From an uncultured Eggerthella sp. (GTDB taxonomy: Bacteria; Actinomycetota; Coriobacteriia; Coriobacteriales; Eggerthellaceae): 64,000 nucleotides of DNA. The notes below the pieces were generated by a model that searched no databases, was not told the DNA's origin, and saw only the letters and a list, made by a program, of their open reading frames with translations. A program made the translations under genes and the position numbers. Each line of letters starts with the position of its first letter. Within the stretch, counting starts at the first letter, position 1. Shown here in pieces: positions 1 through 9,495 of this stretch. Location of the stretch: positions 1 to 64,000 of the forward strand of contig CAUHNN010000007.1 of the NCBI GenBank assembly GCA_959607715.1, given 5' to 3'.

Positions 1-917
1 TGCAGGAAGGCGTGTATCGTGCCTTTGAAGACCTCGTACTCGCAGGGAACGCCGTACTGCTTGCAGATCTCGGCAAGGCACCTCGAGTCGTCCTTGAGCG
101 GATCGAACTCGGCTGCGGCGATGTAGCAAGCCGGCATATCGCGCGAAAGGTCATTCAGGAAAAGGTTGGCGTATCGCTCGGAGGCAAGCTTGGCAGGATC
201 TTCCGCGTAGAGCTTTAGATAATACTGCCAATCCTCTTCGGTAAGACCGTCCCAGGGTCCTCCGAGCAAACGCATCGAGGCGGAATCCTGCAGGCCGAAC
301 CATCCGTAATAGAGCAAGAGGCACTTCACAAATGAAGCGTCGCCATTCTCCTCGCGAAGGTACAGCGTGGATGCGAGGTTCAGATGAGCCCCACCGGAGT
401 CGCCCGCCATGGCGAGGCGATCGCCGTCCACCCCATAGTAATCTCCGTGATTGTGAAGATGCTCAAGGGCGAAGGCCACTTCCTCAACCGCGGAAGGGTA
501 CTTCGCTTCCGGGGAGAGGTGGTAATCGACGGCCATCACGATTGCATCTGCATCATGGGCAAGCACACGGCAGATGCGGTCGTGCGTATCGAGGTTGCCC
601 AGAACGAAGCCACCTCCATGCACGTAGACGATTGCGGGAAGAAGTCCTGCATGGGATTCGTAGGCGGCCTTCGCCTCCTCGGTGGGGTAATAGAAGCGAA
701 CCTTAAAAGAACCGTGCGGTCCAGCAAGCTCCCGATCAAGCGTTTCAGCCATCTCAGGCCCGCCCTGGACCCAGTAACGACGCCCAGCGACATAGTTCTC
801 GCGCATCTGCTCGAAGCCGCAGCTCGTGTCGTTAGCATCTCCGCCGAGCTGGTCCTCCATAGCGAGGATTTCCTTCATCTGAGGGCTGATCAGATTCAGT
901 ACATCCAGCTTGTTCAT
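1..917 (-). CDS. Alpha/beta hydrolase, acetyl-esterase (Aes/HSL) type, 3' end cut by window edge
   Basis: Reading the minus strand from an ATG at 917 gives about 305 open codons that run off the left edge. The protein carries the oxyanion motif HGGGFVLG, the nucleophile motif GDSGGAH, a DPLKDDS segment with the likely catalytic Asp, and GTIHAFL with the catalytic His, in the order of hormone-sensitive-lipase-like carboxylesterases. Only the last few residues are probably missing. These cytoplasmic enzymes hydrolyse short acyl or acetyl esters; the substrate here is unknown. A purine-rich AGGGGAGGGG lies just upstream. The gene follows an MFS transporter on the same strand with a GC-rich hairpin between them, so transporter and esterase may act on one compound. 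Confidence 0.85.
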   Translation of the reverse strand, partial: MNKLDVLNLISPQMKEILAMEDQLGGDANDTSCGFEQMRENYVAGRRYWVQGGPEMAETLDRELAGPHGSFKVRFYYPTEEAKAAYESHAGLLPAIVYVHGGGFVLGNLDTHDRICRVLAHDADAIVMAVDYHLSPEAKYPSAVEEVAFALEHLHNHGDYYGVDGDRLAMAGDSGGAHLNLASTLYLREENGDASFVKCLLLYYGWFGLQDSASMRLLGGPWDGLTEEDWQYYLKLYAEDPAKLASERYANLFLNDLSRDMPACYIAAAEFDPLKDDSRCLAEICKQYGVPCEYEVFKGTIHAFL

Positions 918-940
918 ACGTTTCCCCTCCCCTTTGAGTG

Positions 941-969
941 GGGGGTGCGGCTTTTCTCGCCGCACCCCC
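941..969. terminator. GC-rich hairpin between MFS and esterase genes
   Basis: An 11-bp perfect stem (GGGGGTGCGGC pairing with GCCGCACCCCC) with a 7-nt loop sits between the MFS stop and the esterase start. The T-tract is poor on both strands, so it may be a partial terminator or an RNA-processing hairpin that lowers expression of the downstream esterase. Confidence 0.45.
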
Positions 970-1008
970 GTGGTGCCTTACGCTCGATCGTGCGAGCCGT
1001 AGTGAGGC

Positions 1009-2328
1009 TTAGTTATCGGAAGCCTCGACCTGCTCGGCGGGCGTATTGGTGCCGTAGTGCTTCTTGATGGTGCGGAGAAGCATGACCAGGCAGAGGATGC
1101 CGACTGCAGCGAAGGCGATCTCGATTCCGAAGATGGTGCCGAAGGCTGCGGTGCCCTGAGCGTCGATCATGGAGCCGTACCAGGTGTGGATGAAGACGTC
1201 GGGCAGGAAGCCGATGACGGAGAGCAGGCCAGCAGCGGTGCCGAAGATGCGCATGGGGATCTTCACCTCAGAGAGGGGCGAGGAGCCGATGGAGAAGGCG
1301 CCGTAGGTGGTGAAGCCGAAGACGACGACCAGGACAGAAGCGATGATCGCGCCGTCAGGGCTCTGCGGGTAGACCATGAAGCCGAGGAGAACCGCGATGG
1401 AGAGGATGAAGCATCCAGCGATGGTCTTCGAGGGGCTCTTGAGCTTCGTGGCGATGAAGCCGACGACCGGACCGGCGAGCAGGCCGATACCGTAGGTACG
1501 GATGACGCCGACGATGTTGACGAGGTTGACGTCAGCGCCGAAGCACTGGGTCAGGTACGGGGTGGTGTAGGTTGCGCCCTGGTAGACAGCGTAGACGCAG
1601 AAGTAAGCGATGCAAGCCCAGATAACGCCAGGATGTTTGAAAGCTTCGATGGCCTCGGAGAGGCTGAAGAGCTTGGCTTCCTTGTTGATCTCGCCCTTGA
1701 AGTCGGGGATCAGGAAGTAAGCGATGACGCCGAGGATGGCGATGACGACACCCAGGAAGATGAGCATTGCCTGAACACCGACGGCAGCGCCGGCGACCTG
1801 AGAGAAGTACGCGATGATGGCGGCGTTGACGAGGCCGAGAACGAGGCCGGTGACGCCGTAGATGGAGTAGCTGACGCCGATCTTGGAAGCGTACTCTTCT
1901 TCTTCGCAGCACAGACGAACGACCTTGAAGCGGGTGCCCCACCAGATAAGGATGGAGGTAACGCCCATGGCGACGAACAGCGCGAAGCAGATCTCGATGG
2001 AAGGCAGCGTTGCGTAGACCAAGACGAGCACTGCGGTGGTGACGAAGCCGACCCATGCAAGCGTGCGCATGCGGAACTTGTCAGCGACGATGCCAGAAGG
2101 CAGGTAGCAGATCATCGCAGCGAGACCGTAAGCCGAAACCATGAGGCCAAGGTCGGCGTTGGTGCAGCCGAGGGCCTGCATCAACGGATCGTAGAAAACA
2201 CCCTTCAGATACATAGGCGCGTAGATGATCGATGAGCCCATCGAAATCAAGATGATGAGCGCCCACTTGTGAGCGGTCGAGATGTCTTTGTAAGTCACCT
2301 CGCCCTTGCTCTTAGCCAGGATAGACAT
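1009..2328 (-). CDS. MFS transporter
   Basis: A 439-residue polytopic membrane protein with about 12 hydrophobic segments and major-facilitator features, including YGLAAMICYLPSGIVADKFRMR in the first cytoplasmic loop region. The start was placed at 2328 (MSILAKSKGEV) because GAAAGGAACC lies at good spacing; an upstream in-frame ATG would add 20 polar Arg-rich residues. It is divergent from the membrane LuxR regulator at 2640 and upstream of an esterase on the same strand. LuxR-MFS pairs are common in Eggerthellaceae, where the regulator probably controls the transporter. The substrate cannot be read from the sequence. Confidence 0.85.
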   Translation of the reverse strand: MSILAKSKGEVTYKDISTAHKWALIILISMGSSIIYAPMYLKGVFYDPLMQALGCTNADLGLMVSAYGLAAMICYLPSGIVADKFRMRTLAWVGFVTTAVLVLVYATLPSIEICFALFVAMGVTSILIWWGTRFKVVRLCCEEEEYASKIGVSYSIYGVTGLVLGLVNAAIIAYFSQVAGAAVGVQAMLIFLGVVIAILGVIAYFLIPDFKGEINKEAKLFSLSEAIEAFKHPGVIWACIAYFCVYAVYQGATYTTPYLTQCFGADVNLVNIVGVIRTYGIGLLAGPVVGFIATKLKSPSKTIAGCFILSIAVLLGFMVYPQSPDGAIIASVLVVVFGFTTYGAFSIGSSPLSEVKIPMRIFGTAAGLLSVIGFLPDVFIHTWYGSMIDAQGTAAFGTIFGIEIAFAAVGILCLVMLLRTIKKHYGTNTPAEQVEASDN

Positions 2329-2639
2329 GTTGGTTCCTTTCTCCCTTGTCCTCCGTCCAATCCTCCAATCCATCCACTTCATCACCATTTCCCCTGTATC
2401 ACCCGTGCGGATGAGTCCGATGAGATGGATGGGTTGACGGTTAGATGATCGGAAAATTCGTGAACGTGTTCATCGCTTTTACACAATGAATGAACGTTTC
2501 AGGGATAATTGGGGACATGCCGAGATTTAGATCATGGAACAGATACTTAACAATTAGTGATGCCCTTGTTTTATGTCGTGAGATGCTTGCTTATACTGAC
2601 AATAACAGCTGATGGGGATCGCGAATGTCAGGAGGGGAC
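2329..2639. other. Divergent intergenic region between MFS and luxR-type gene
   Basis: This 311-bp stretch holds no credible gene. It contains two palindromic TGAAC-type sites (2461-2501, listed separately) and a TATACT box at 2592-2597 that could be the -10 of the regulator gene. No -35 with ideal spacing is obvious: TTGTTT at 2566 is 20 bp away. No clear promoter for the MFS gene was found. Confidence 0.4.
2461..2501. promoter_or_regulatory. Paired TGAAC/TTCA inverted-repeat sites, candidate operator
   Basis: TGAACGTGTTCA at 2461-2472 is an inverted repeat with perfect 5-bp arms around a 2-bp centre. A related copy, TGAACGTTTCA, starts 30 bp later at 2491, about three helical turns away. 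Both lie between the MFS and LuxR-type genes, where a regulator would be expected to bind. A near-identical palindrome occurs at 40388-40399 in this window. Binding is inferred, not shown. Confidence 0.35.
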
Positions 2640-4137
2640 ATGAAGGAAGCCGAAGAGCGTGCGATCGATCATGCCGGCGAACATGAGGTGGAGGCCTCTT
2701 CCACTACTCACTTAGCCGAACGCATCATAGCCAAGTCGGACAACTCGAATCCGGTAGTGAAATACTTAGGCTTCTCACTATTACTTACTTATCACTACGT
2801 GCTTTGGTTCGAGCCCAATTCGTTCTTCTTCACGGCGTTGCTGAGCTTCAACGTGACAAGTCTGTGGCTCATCAACCTTATCGGGACCTCGATCGGTATC
2901 GGGCTCGTCGCCGCGATCCTTGGGAGAAAGCGCCATCTCTCGAATCGCACCGCCCTTCCCTATGCGACCACGGCCATTCTCGTTGTCCTCACGCTGCTCG
3001 TAACCTACTCGCCGTTCCTCTTCTCCTCTAAATTAGTCGGCCTCGCCATTTCTTTCGTGGCTGGTGCCGTGGAAGGCGTTATGTGGGTACTCTGGGGAGA
3101 GTATCTGGTCCGCGCGAAGGCCAAATTCTCCGTCATCCACATCGGAGCCGTCTTCGGCTGCACGATGCTCATGAACCTCGTCTTCGGGACGATGCTCCCG
3201 CCCGTCATCGCCCCATTCTTCCCTGCCCTTCTCGTTGCCGCTTCGGGCATCATCCTTGTCGTGCAGAATCGCTCCGTCGCCGAAAACTATCCTCAGCTCC
3301 TCCCCCACACGGCCATGGAGAAAGTGAGCAGAAACATCCTCACGGTGTGCCTCATCGCATTCGTGACGAGCACCGCCTGCTACTTCCTCGTCGCGATCAT
3401 CCCGTGGGAGCCCTTCCCGACCGGTGAGCAGTCTTTCACCATCGGGACAATCGTCGGCGCCGGCATCATCATCACGGTGTCCGCGCTTGCTGCAGTGCCG
3501 AAGAAGAAAACGCTCTTCGACCTGCTCCCCCTATCTCATCGTGCTCACCATCGTCGCCTATGCATTGTTCCTTTCCGATACTCAATGGAACTTCGCATCG
3601 TTTTTGCTCGCGACCTGCGTATCGTCCCTGCTTGAGCTTTCGTTGATCATGTACTTTGGATCGCTCATGCAGAAAGGGTATTTCCCGCCGGCACTTACCT
3701 TCGCTCTTGCTGTCGTGCCCATCCGACTCGGTATCGCGTTTGGCAATGGCTGGGCCCTTAACTACGAAGCGTATCCTGACGTTTCGGCCAACATCACACC
3801 TGAGACAGCCCTCGTTTTCATTTGCCTGCTTGCCATCATCCTCGTGCCGACAAGCAAACGCGAGCAGCAGATCGTCGAACTCACGACAGCCCCGGCGGCT
3901 CCTATGGAAGTCGACGTCGTCTGTCGCGAAATGATCAAGGAATTCGGTCTATCGGAACGCGAAGGGGAAATCCTCAGGCTCATCGCGCGCGGCAAAACCG
4001 CGAACGCGATCGCTGAGAAGCTGGTCATATCCCCCCATACGGTCAATACCCATATTCGCCACATCTACGACAAGACCCAGATCAGAAAACGCGGTGAACT
4101 CATCGACTACATCAATCTGCGGCGAGACGAGAAATAG
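2640..4137 (+). pseudogene. Membrane LuxR-family regulator, frameshifted
   Basis: Two overlapping frames together encode one about 500-residue protein. The first (from 2640, or an alternative ATG at 2625) gives hydrophobic membrane segments up to KKKTLFDLL; the second continues with PYLIVLTIVAYALFLS, more membrane segments, and a C-terminal LuxR helix-turn-helix (LSEREGEILRLIARGKT, then ISPHTVNTHIRHIY). The frames join if one C is removed from the CCCCC run at 3527-3531. The architecture, a 12-helix MFS-like sensor plus LuxR DNA-binding domain, is a known expanded family in Eggerthellaceae. Start 2640 follows AGGAGGGG. As written, the product would stop at 3635 without the DNA-binding domain. 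Sequencing error, true decay and phase variation are all possible. Confidence 0.8.
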
Positions 4138-4174
4138 CTCTCGCAACGCCTTGAATCCCAGCGCAACGAAAAAA

Positions 4175-4199
4175 ATGCCCAGTCGATTCGACTGGGCAT
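4175..4199. terminator. Bidirectional rho-independent terminator
   Basis: Perfect 12-bp arms (ATGCCCAGTCGA and its complement) surround a single central T, with an A-run before and TTTT after. It separates the convergent luxR-type gene and phoH and should end transcription from both sides. Confidence 0.85.
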
Positions 4200-4244
4200 T
4201 TTCGTATCGAGCAAGATGAGGAGGTTACAAAAGCGCAAGATAGG

Positions 4245-5210
4245 CTATAGCCTCAAGTTCATCTCCTCGGCACGGGCATAAGCGGAAACGATCTTGGCAA
4301 CGAGGGAGTGGCGGACAACATCGGTGCTCTTGAATTCACAAAACGCGATGTCGTCGAGTTCTCCCAGCACTTGGCGCACGGTTTTGAGGCCGGAAATGCC
4401 TTTAGGGAGATCGGTTTGGGTGATGTCGCCGGTAACAACCATTTTCGAGCCGAGCCCGAGACGGGTTAAGAACATCTTCATCTGTTGAGGGGTCGTGTTC
4501 TGCGCCTCGTCGAGAACGATAAAGGCGTTGTTGAGCGTACGACCGCGCATGAACGCCAACGGAGCTATCTCGATCGTGCCCTCATCGAGATAGCGCTGAG
4601 CCCTCACGCCATCCATCATCTCGAACAGAGCATCATAGAGAGGGCGAATGTAGGGATCGATCTTCTCGGTAAGAGTGCCAGGAAGAAACCCGAGGTTCTC
4701 TCCGGCTTCGACGACCGGACGGGTGAGCACGATGCGGTTGACGCGCTTTTCAGTGAGGGCGGAAACCGCCATTGCCATGGCGAGGTACGTTTTACCGGTA
4801 CCCGCAGGACCGATACCGAACGTGATGGTGTTCTTTGCGATGGCGTCGACGTAGTGCTTCTGGGTGGGCGTCTTCGGCCTGATCGCGCGGCCTCGATGCG
4901 TCAGGATGACGCTGCTTTTCATGGGAGCGGGAGCCAACTCGCCGGTCTTGAGCAGCGAAAGAAGCCGCGATACGTCGTCACGCGTCAGGATGTCGCCCGT
5001 TTGAAGCGTCTTGATCAAAGCGGAAAACAACGTGGTCAGGGACTGAAGTTCAAGCGGATCGCCCTGAAGCTTGATCTGATCGCCTCGAAGGGTGATGCGC
5101 GCCGAAAACGAGTCTTCGATCAAATGAAGAAATTCATCTTGGCTCCCAACGAGGGCAGCCGTTGAAACATCGCCAGGAATAGTGAGCGTGAGAGAGTCGA
5201 GCTCGTTCAT
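4245..5210 (-). CDS. phoH: PhoH-family ATPase
   Basis: A 321-residue PhoH-like protein. Walker A GPAGTGKT lies at residues 134-141 and Walker B IVLDEAQ at 231-237, with family motifs TRPVVEAGENLGFLPG and ITQTDLP. The length is normal for the YbeZ/PhoH-L group, a cytoplasmic ATPase tied to RNA metabolism and often encoded beside ybeY. No ybeY follows here; a terminator comes next. It is the last gene of the hrcA-dnaJ-rsmE-mtaB run, 62 nt after mtaB. The biochemical role of the family is only partly known. Confidence 0.92.
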   Translation of the reverse strand: MNELDSLTLTIPGDVSTAALVGSQDEFLHLIEDSFSARITLRGDQIKLQGDPLELQSLTTLFSALIKTLQTGDILTRDDVSRLLSLLKTGELAPAPMKSSVILTHRGRAIRPKTPTQKHYVDAIAKNTITFGIGPAGTGKTYLAMAMAVSALTEKRVNRIVLTRPVVEAGENLGFLPGTLTEKIDPYIRPLYDALFEMMDGVRAQRYLDEGTIEIAPLAFMRGRTLNNAFIVLDEAQNTTPQQMKMFLTRLGLGSKMVVTGDITQTDLPKGISGLKTVRQVLGELDDIAFCEFKSTDVVRHSLVAKIVSAYARAEEMNLRL

Positions 5211-5272
5211 GGCCTGATCTCCATCCTTCCGTGCGTGAAGCGGTTATGAGCCGCCCCGATTGAGCAGTTACT

Positions 5273-6511
5273 TCAGATGGTAAACGAACCATCGGCTTCA
5301 AGCGACCGCAAACAAGCGGTTCCTTCGCCGGAGGGAAAGCGATCCTCGGATATGCGAACGCGATAATACGATTCGCTCATCGCCCAGCCGTCCTGCTCAG
5401 AGACAAGCTGCTCGCAGAATCCCAGCCGCGTGAGCGCGAACGAGTGGCGAAGCTCATCGGAAAGAGCCAGCAGCATGCGGGCGCGGGCCTCTTTCGTTGC
5501 AGGATCGATCTGATCATCACGTTGAGCGGCAGGCGTTGAAGCGCGAGGAGAGTAACGGAACACATGGATCTTCGAAAACCCCGCCTGCCGACATACGCGA
5601 AGCGTGTCCTCGAAATCTTCGTCGGTTTCCCCTGGGAATCCGACGATCACGTCAGTCGTAAGGGAGAGCCACGGGCATGCTTCGCGAATTCTCCTCACGA
5701 GAGCAAGGTAACCTTGAGACGTATAGGGTCGATGCATATCGGCGAGGATGCGATCGGAGCCGGACTGAAGCGGTATGTGAAGATGACGGCACACGCGCCC
5801 GTTCGACGAGGCAAGGACCGAAATGAAGTCCTCGTCGATGGAGCGGGGCTCGATGGAGGAGATGCGCAACCGAACCTCGGGATATCCCTCCGATTCCAGG
5901 CGCACCAACACTCGCGAGACAAGACCTCCGAGCCTGAATGTCTCCCCGTCGACCTCTCCGCGATACGAGCCGAGATCGATACCGGCCAGCACGATCTCCT
6001 TAGCGCCTGCTTTCGCGAGGCCCATAATCTCCTGCTCAACTTGAGCATATTCTCGGGATCGAGCGCGGCCGCGGGCAACGTGAACGATGCAGTACGTGCA
6101 AGCATGGTTGCACCCATCTTGGATCTTGACCGCGACGCGACTCGGGAAGCGCTCACCGACACGCACGAGATCATCGTGCGACGAGGCCCCAAGGGATTCG
6201 CATTCTTCCATGAGGTCGACTTTATCGACGACCGAGATTCGTGACGAAAGAGCGGAAAAGAACCCGGGATCTATCGCTGATGCGCAACCGGTAACGACGA
6301 CGCGTGCCGATTCGTTGCTGCGCAAAACCCGTCGTATCGTTTTACGAGTCTTCTTCTCAGCCTCCCCCGTGACGGTGCAGGTGTTCACCACCACGAGATC
6401 GGCATGTTCGACGTCACTCAACTTATCGCCGCTTCGCTCATAGAACAACGCGATGGAATCGGATTCGACTCGGTTGACTTTGCAGCCGAGATTCACGATC
6501 GAGACCCTCAT
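5273..6511 (-). CDS. mtaB: tRNA threonylcarbamoyladenosine methylthiotransferase MtaB
   Basis: A 412-residue radical-SAM methylthiotransferase. The start VSIVNLGCKVNRVES is typical of MtaB rather than MiaB or RimO. The N-terminal cluster cysteines are C10, C45 and C76; the radical-SAM CxxxCxxC is C134, C138 and C141. The family converts t6A37 to ms2t6A37 in tRNAs reading ANN codons. The ATG overlaps the rsmE stop in ATGA (6508-6511), indicating translational coupling. The C-terminus is a TRAM-like RNA-binding segment. Confidence 0.92.
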   Translation of the reverse strand: MRVSIVNLGCKVNRVESDSIALFYERSGDKLSDVEHADLVVVNTCTVTGEAEKKTRKTIRRVLRSNESARVVVTGCASAIDPGFFSALSSRISVVDKVDLMEECESLGASSHDDLVRVGERFPSRVAVKIQDGCNHACTYCIVHVARGRARSREYAQVEQEIMGLAKAGAKEIVLAGIDLGSYRGEVDGETFRLGGLVSRVLVRLESEGYPEVRLRISSIEPRSIDEDFISVLASSNGRVCRHLHIPLQSGSDRILADMHRPYTSQGYLALVRRIREACPWLSLTTDVIVGFPGETDEDFEDTLRVCRQAGFSKIHVFRYSPRASTPAAQRDDQIDPATKEARARMLLALSDELRHSFALTRLGFCEQLVSEQDGWAMSESYYRVRISEDRFPSGEGTACLRSLEADGSFTI

Positions 6512-7290
6512 GCATGCTCCTCGAGTTCGTACAGAACGAGCGCCGGCGCAACGACGCCCGCCGTTTCGGTGCGAAGTATCGTCGGTCCAAGGGTCACCGC
6601 ACGCCCGAAGCGGGCGTGATCGAGAAACGCACCGACTTCTTCGGCGGTTAGACCGCCTTCAGGTCCCACGACGACGAAGATGCGCGCGTCGCGGGCGCTG
6701 CACGAAGAGGTCGCGAGCGCTTCGCTCAGGGCAGCCGGCAGAGCCTCGGAAAGACCCGTCTCCTCCCAGCAGACGATGACGGCGGTGGAGTCCGAGGCGA
6801 TGGCAGCCGCTTCGGAAACCCCCATAACCGGGAAGATCTCAGGTACCGACGAACGACCCGACTGCATCGAGGCGCTTTTGGCGATGGCCTTCCACCTGTC
6901 GCAGCGGTTGCGAGACTTCTTCGCATCGAGCTTGACGATGGAACGCGAGCAAGCCAGGGGGATAATCCCGCTTACGCCCACCTCCGTCGCATGGCGGACA
7001 ACGGAATCCATTTTCTCGCCCTTCGCCAGCCCCTGCACGAGAACCACCTGAGGGCGCACAGGCGAATCGAGATGAGAGGAAATGGAAACGAAGCATCCAT
7101 CGGCGTCGAAAGAGACGACTTCGCACTCGAAGTAATCCTGGGCGCCATCAACGACGGCAAGATGCTCGCCGGGCGCTATGCGCAACACCCGCAGGTGCTT
7201 AGCGTCGTCGCCCGAGAGACGCAGCTGAAAAACCACGTCGGATTCGTGAGCAATGACCTGCTCGTCGAGGAAAACGTGAGGAAGGGACAT
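6508..7290 (-). CDS. rsmE: 16S rRNA m3U1498 methyltransferase RsmE
   Basis: 260 residues of the SPOUT-fold RsmE family. Signature stretches include VLVQGLAKGEKMD, VPLAC-like IPLACSRSIV, VVGPEGGLTAEEV, and a C-terminal LGPTILRTETAGVVA knot motif. It methylates N3 of U1498 in 16S rRNA using SAM. It lies directly after dnaJ (9 nt) and overlaps mtaB by 4 nt, an order common in Gram-positive heat-shock clusters. Some internal loops are slightly longer than in E. coli RsmE. Confidence 0.92.
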   Translation of the reverse strand: MSLPHVFLDEQVIAHESDVVFQLRLSGDDAKHLRVLRIAPGEHLAVVDGAQDYFECEVVSFDADGCFVSISSHLDSPVRPQVVLVQGLAKGEKMDSVVRHATEVGVSGIIPLACSRSIVKLDAKKSRNRCDRWKAIAKSASMQSGRSSVPEIFPVMGVSEAAAIASDSTAVIVCWEETGLSEALPAALSEALATSSCSARDARIFVVVGPEGGLTAEEVGAFLDHARFGRAVTLGPTILRTETAGVVAPALVLYELEEHA

Positions 7291-7299
7291 TAGCGCAAC

Positions 7300-8424
7300 C
7301 TACTTGACGTTGAAGGCGTCACGAAGGCGCTGCAGCGGACCGCGCGGGTCGGAAACGCCCTCCCCCATTTCTTCGGCGAGCTTTTCGAGAAGCTCGCGCT
7401 CTGCCTTCGAAACGCGCGTTGGGATTTTCACCTCGACGTGCACGCGCAGATCACCACGGGATTCGCTGCGGAACTTCGGCATGCCGAAGCCCTTGACGCG
7501 AACGGTCTGACCGTACTGGCATCCTTCAGGAATGGCGACCTTGACCTTCTCGTCCTTGAAGATACCGGCGATCTCGATCTCGCAGCCGAGAGCGGCTTGC
7601 ACCATGCTGATGGCCGCCGAGCAATGGAGATCGTCGCCTTGACGCTCGAAGAACTCGTGCTCCTCGATACGGCACGTGACGATGAGATCGCCTGCTGCCG
7701 CCCCGCGAATACCGGCCTCCCCGAAGCCTGACAGACGAAGCTGCTGATTGTCCTGAATGCCCGCAGGGATATCGACCGAGATGCGCTGACGGTCGGGGAC
7801 GCGCCCTTGACCTTCGCATTCAGGGCAGGGGTTGTCGATGATCTTGCCCGAGCCCATGCAGCGAACGCACGTCGAGGCGGACTGCATGTCGCCCAGGAAC
7901 GTATGCTGGACCGTGACAACGCGGCCCTGTCCGTTGCAGTCAGGGCACGTGACCTCATGCCCGTCCTCGGCAAGGCCCGTCCCATCGCAGTCGGGACAAG
8001 GGGCCAAACGGTCGTAGACGATCTCCTTATGGACCCCGGCTGCCGCTTCCTCAAGCGTGATGCGAAGTCCGACGCCCATATCACGCCCCTCCTTGCGCAT
8101 ATTGGTGCGGCCCGATCCGCCGAAGAAGGAGCTGAAGATATCGCCCATGCCGAAGCCACCGCCGAACAGATCTTCAAGATCGACGTACTGGGATCCGCCG
8201 CCCGCAGCGCCCGGAATGGTACCGAAACGATCATATTGGGCACGCTTGGCCGAATCGCTCAAGATGTCGTAAGCCTCGTTGAGCTCCTTGAAGCGATCTT
8301 CGGCATCAGGTTCTTTGTTCACGTCAGGATGAAGCTGACGCGCCTTCTTTCGAAACGCCTTCTTGATCTCGTCGTCGCTCGCGGTTTTATCGACACCGAG
8401 GATTTCGTACAAATCTTTAGCCAT
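7300..8424 (-). CDS. dnaJ: Chaperone DnaJ
   Basis: A 374-residue type-I DnaJ. The J-domain HPD is at residues 32-34, a Gly/Phe-rich linker spans about 87-104, and four zinc-binding CxxC repeats lie at C143/146, C160/163, C186/189 and C200/203, followed by the C-terminal substrate domain. Start 8424 (MAKDLYEILGV) follows GGGAGA; an earlier in-frame codon would add 25 unlike residues. It is the co-chaperone of DnaK, but dnaK and grpE are not in this window. It is 25 nt after hrcA, so the CIRCE-controlled promoter should drive it. Confidence 0.95.
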   Translation of the reverse strand: MAKDLYEILGVDKTASDDEIKKAFRKKARQLHPDVNKEPDAEDRFKELNEAYDILSDSAKRAQYDRFGTIPGAAGGGSQYVDLEDLFGGGFGMGDIFSSFFGGSGRTNMRKEGRDMGVGLRITLEEAAAGVHKEIVYDRLAPCPDCDGTGLAEDGHEVTCPDCNGQGRVVTVQHTFLGDMQSASTCVRCMGSGKIIDNPCPECEGQGRVPDRQRISVDIPAGIQDNQQLRLSGFGEAGIRGAAAGDLIVTCRIEEHEFFERQGDDLHCSAAISMVQAALGCEIEIAGIFKDEKVKVAIPEGCQYGQTVRVKGFGMPKFRSESRGDLRVHVEVKIPTRVSKAERELLEKLAEEMGEGVSDPRGPLQRLRDAFNVK

Positions 8425-8449
8425 GAAAGTGATATCTCCCTTTCGCCTC

Positions 8450-9448
8450 TTACAGATCTTTAAGGATATTCCGAGCGGCGCGAACCGCCTTAATGACACG
8501 CGAGTAATTCATGCGCGTTGGGCCGACGATGACGATGATCCCGCCGCTGTCCCCCGAACCGAAACGATTCGCAACGAGGGAGACGCGATCAAGCGCAGCC
8601 GAGTCGTTCTCGTGGCCGATGCGCACAAGGGGTTCGTCGGATGCCATGGCATCATCGAAGACCCTCATGAGCAGCGTATCGCCCTCGAGCTCCTCGAGCA
8701 CCGGCGAAAGACACGACGAATCGGCGAATTCCGGCTTATCGAGAAGATGGGACATCCCGAGCGGATGGGCTCGGATGTTGTTCCGCTCTCGAAGACAGAA
8801 ATGGATCTCTTCGATCACTAAGCGCAGCAAGGGATCGGAACCCGTCGAGAACGAAGGGGGATCCTGCTCGGGGCTTACCGAGATGCTCCGCCCGACGAGA
8901 GCCGACGTAAGAAGCTCCTGGGTGCGCTCGACATCTTCTTCGCTACAAGAGAAAGGGGGCTCGATCTGGCGATCGTAGACCTGCCCATCGTCGGCGACGA
9001 CGACGACAAGAAGACGACGTTCGGAGAGCCGAACGAGGTTGACCATGCGAATCTCGACGGTAAGGCAGCGCGGGGGAAGAAGAACGGTCAAGCAGTCAGT
9101 CAAGCGAGCAAGCGCCTGCGATGTTTTATCCATGAGGTCATCGAGGTCACCGGCTGCATCACGCGCTTCATTGAGCGCAGCGTCATCAGCATCGAGGAAA
9201 TCCTCTTTCGCGAGAAGATCGTCCACGAACGCACGATACCCGTAATCGGTGGGCACGCGACCCGCGGAAGTGTGAGGCTGAGCAAGTAAGCCCATTTCCT
9301 CGAGAAGCGACAGCTCGCTTCTGACCGTGGCCGAGCTGATGCCGAGATTGTAGCGCTCGACGAGACGACGCGATCCGATCGGGGAAGCGCAGGATATATA
9401 CTCCTCGATCAAGGCTTTGAGAACGAGTTTCCTTCGATCTGAAAGCAT
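8450..9448 (-). CDS. hrcA: Heat-inducible transcription repressor HrcA
   Basis: A 332-residue HrcA with an N-terminal winged helix (LSDRRKLVLKALIEEYI, then GISSATVRSELSLLEEMGLL) and a GAF-like dimerisation domain ending in IVIVGPTRMNYSRVIKAVR. HrcA binds CIRCE and is matured by GroEL. Start 9448 (ATG) has AGGGGG at about 7 nt; a GTG at 9454 is too close to it. A CIRCE element at 9499-9525 indicates autoregulation of hrcA-dnaJ and probably the following genes. Confidence 0.93.
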   Translation of the reverse strand: MLSDRRKLVLKALIEEYISCASPIGSRRLVERYNLGISSATVRSELSLLEEMGLLAQPHTSAGRVPTDYGYRAFVDDLLAKEDFLDADDAALNEARDAAGDLDDLMDKTSQALARLTDCLTVLLPPRCLTVEIRMVNLVRLSERRLLVVVVADDGQVYDRQIEPPFSCSEEDVERTQELLTSALVGRSISVSPEQDPPSFSTGSDPLLRLVIEEIHFCLRERNNIRAHPLGMSHLLDKPEFADSSCLSPVLEELEGDTLLMRVFDDAMASDEPLVRIGHENDSAALDRVSLVANRFGSGDSGGIIVIVGPTRMNYSRVIKAVRAARNILKDL

Positions 9449-9495
9449 TATCACACCCCCTTGGCGCTGTCGCGGACATTCGTATGCAGTGATGC

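Noticed and set aside
1057..2235. A highly acidic 392-codon plus-strand frame
   Set aside because: Antisense to the MFS transporter; acidity reflects the complement of hydrophobic codons.
2461..2472. LexA (SOS) box
   Set aside because: Arms are GAAC/GTTC but the centre is 2 bp, not the 4 bp of Gram-positive LexA sites, and neighbours are not SOS genes.
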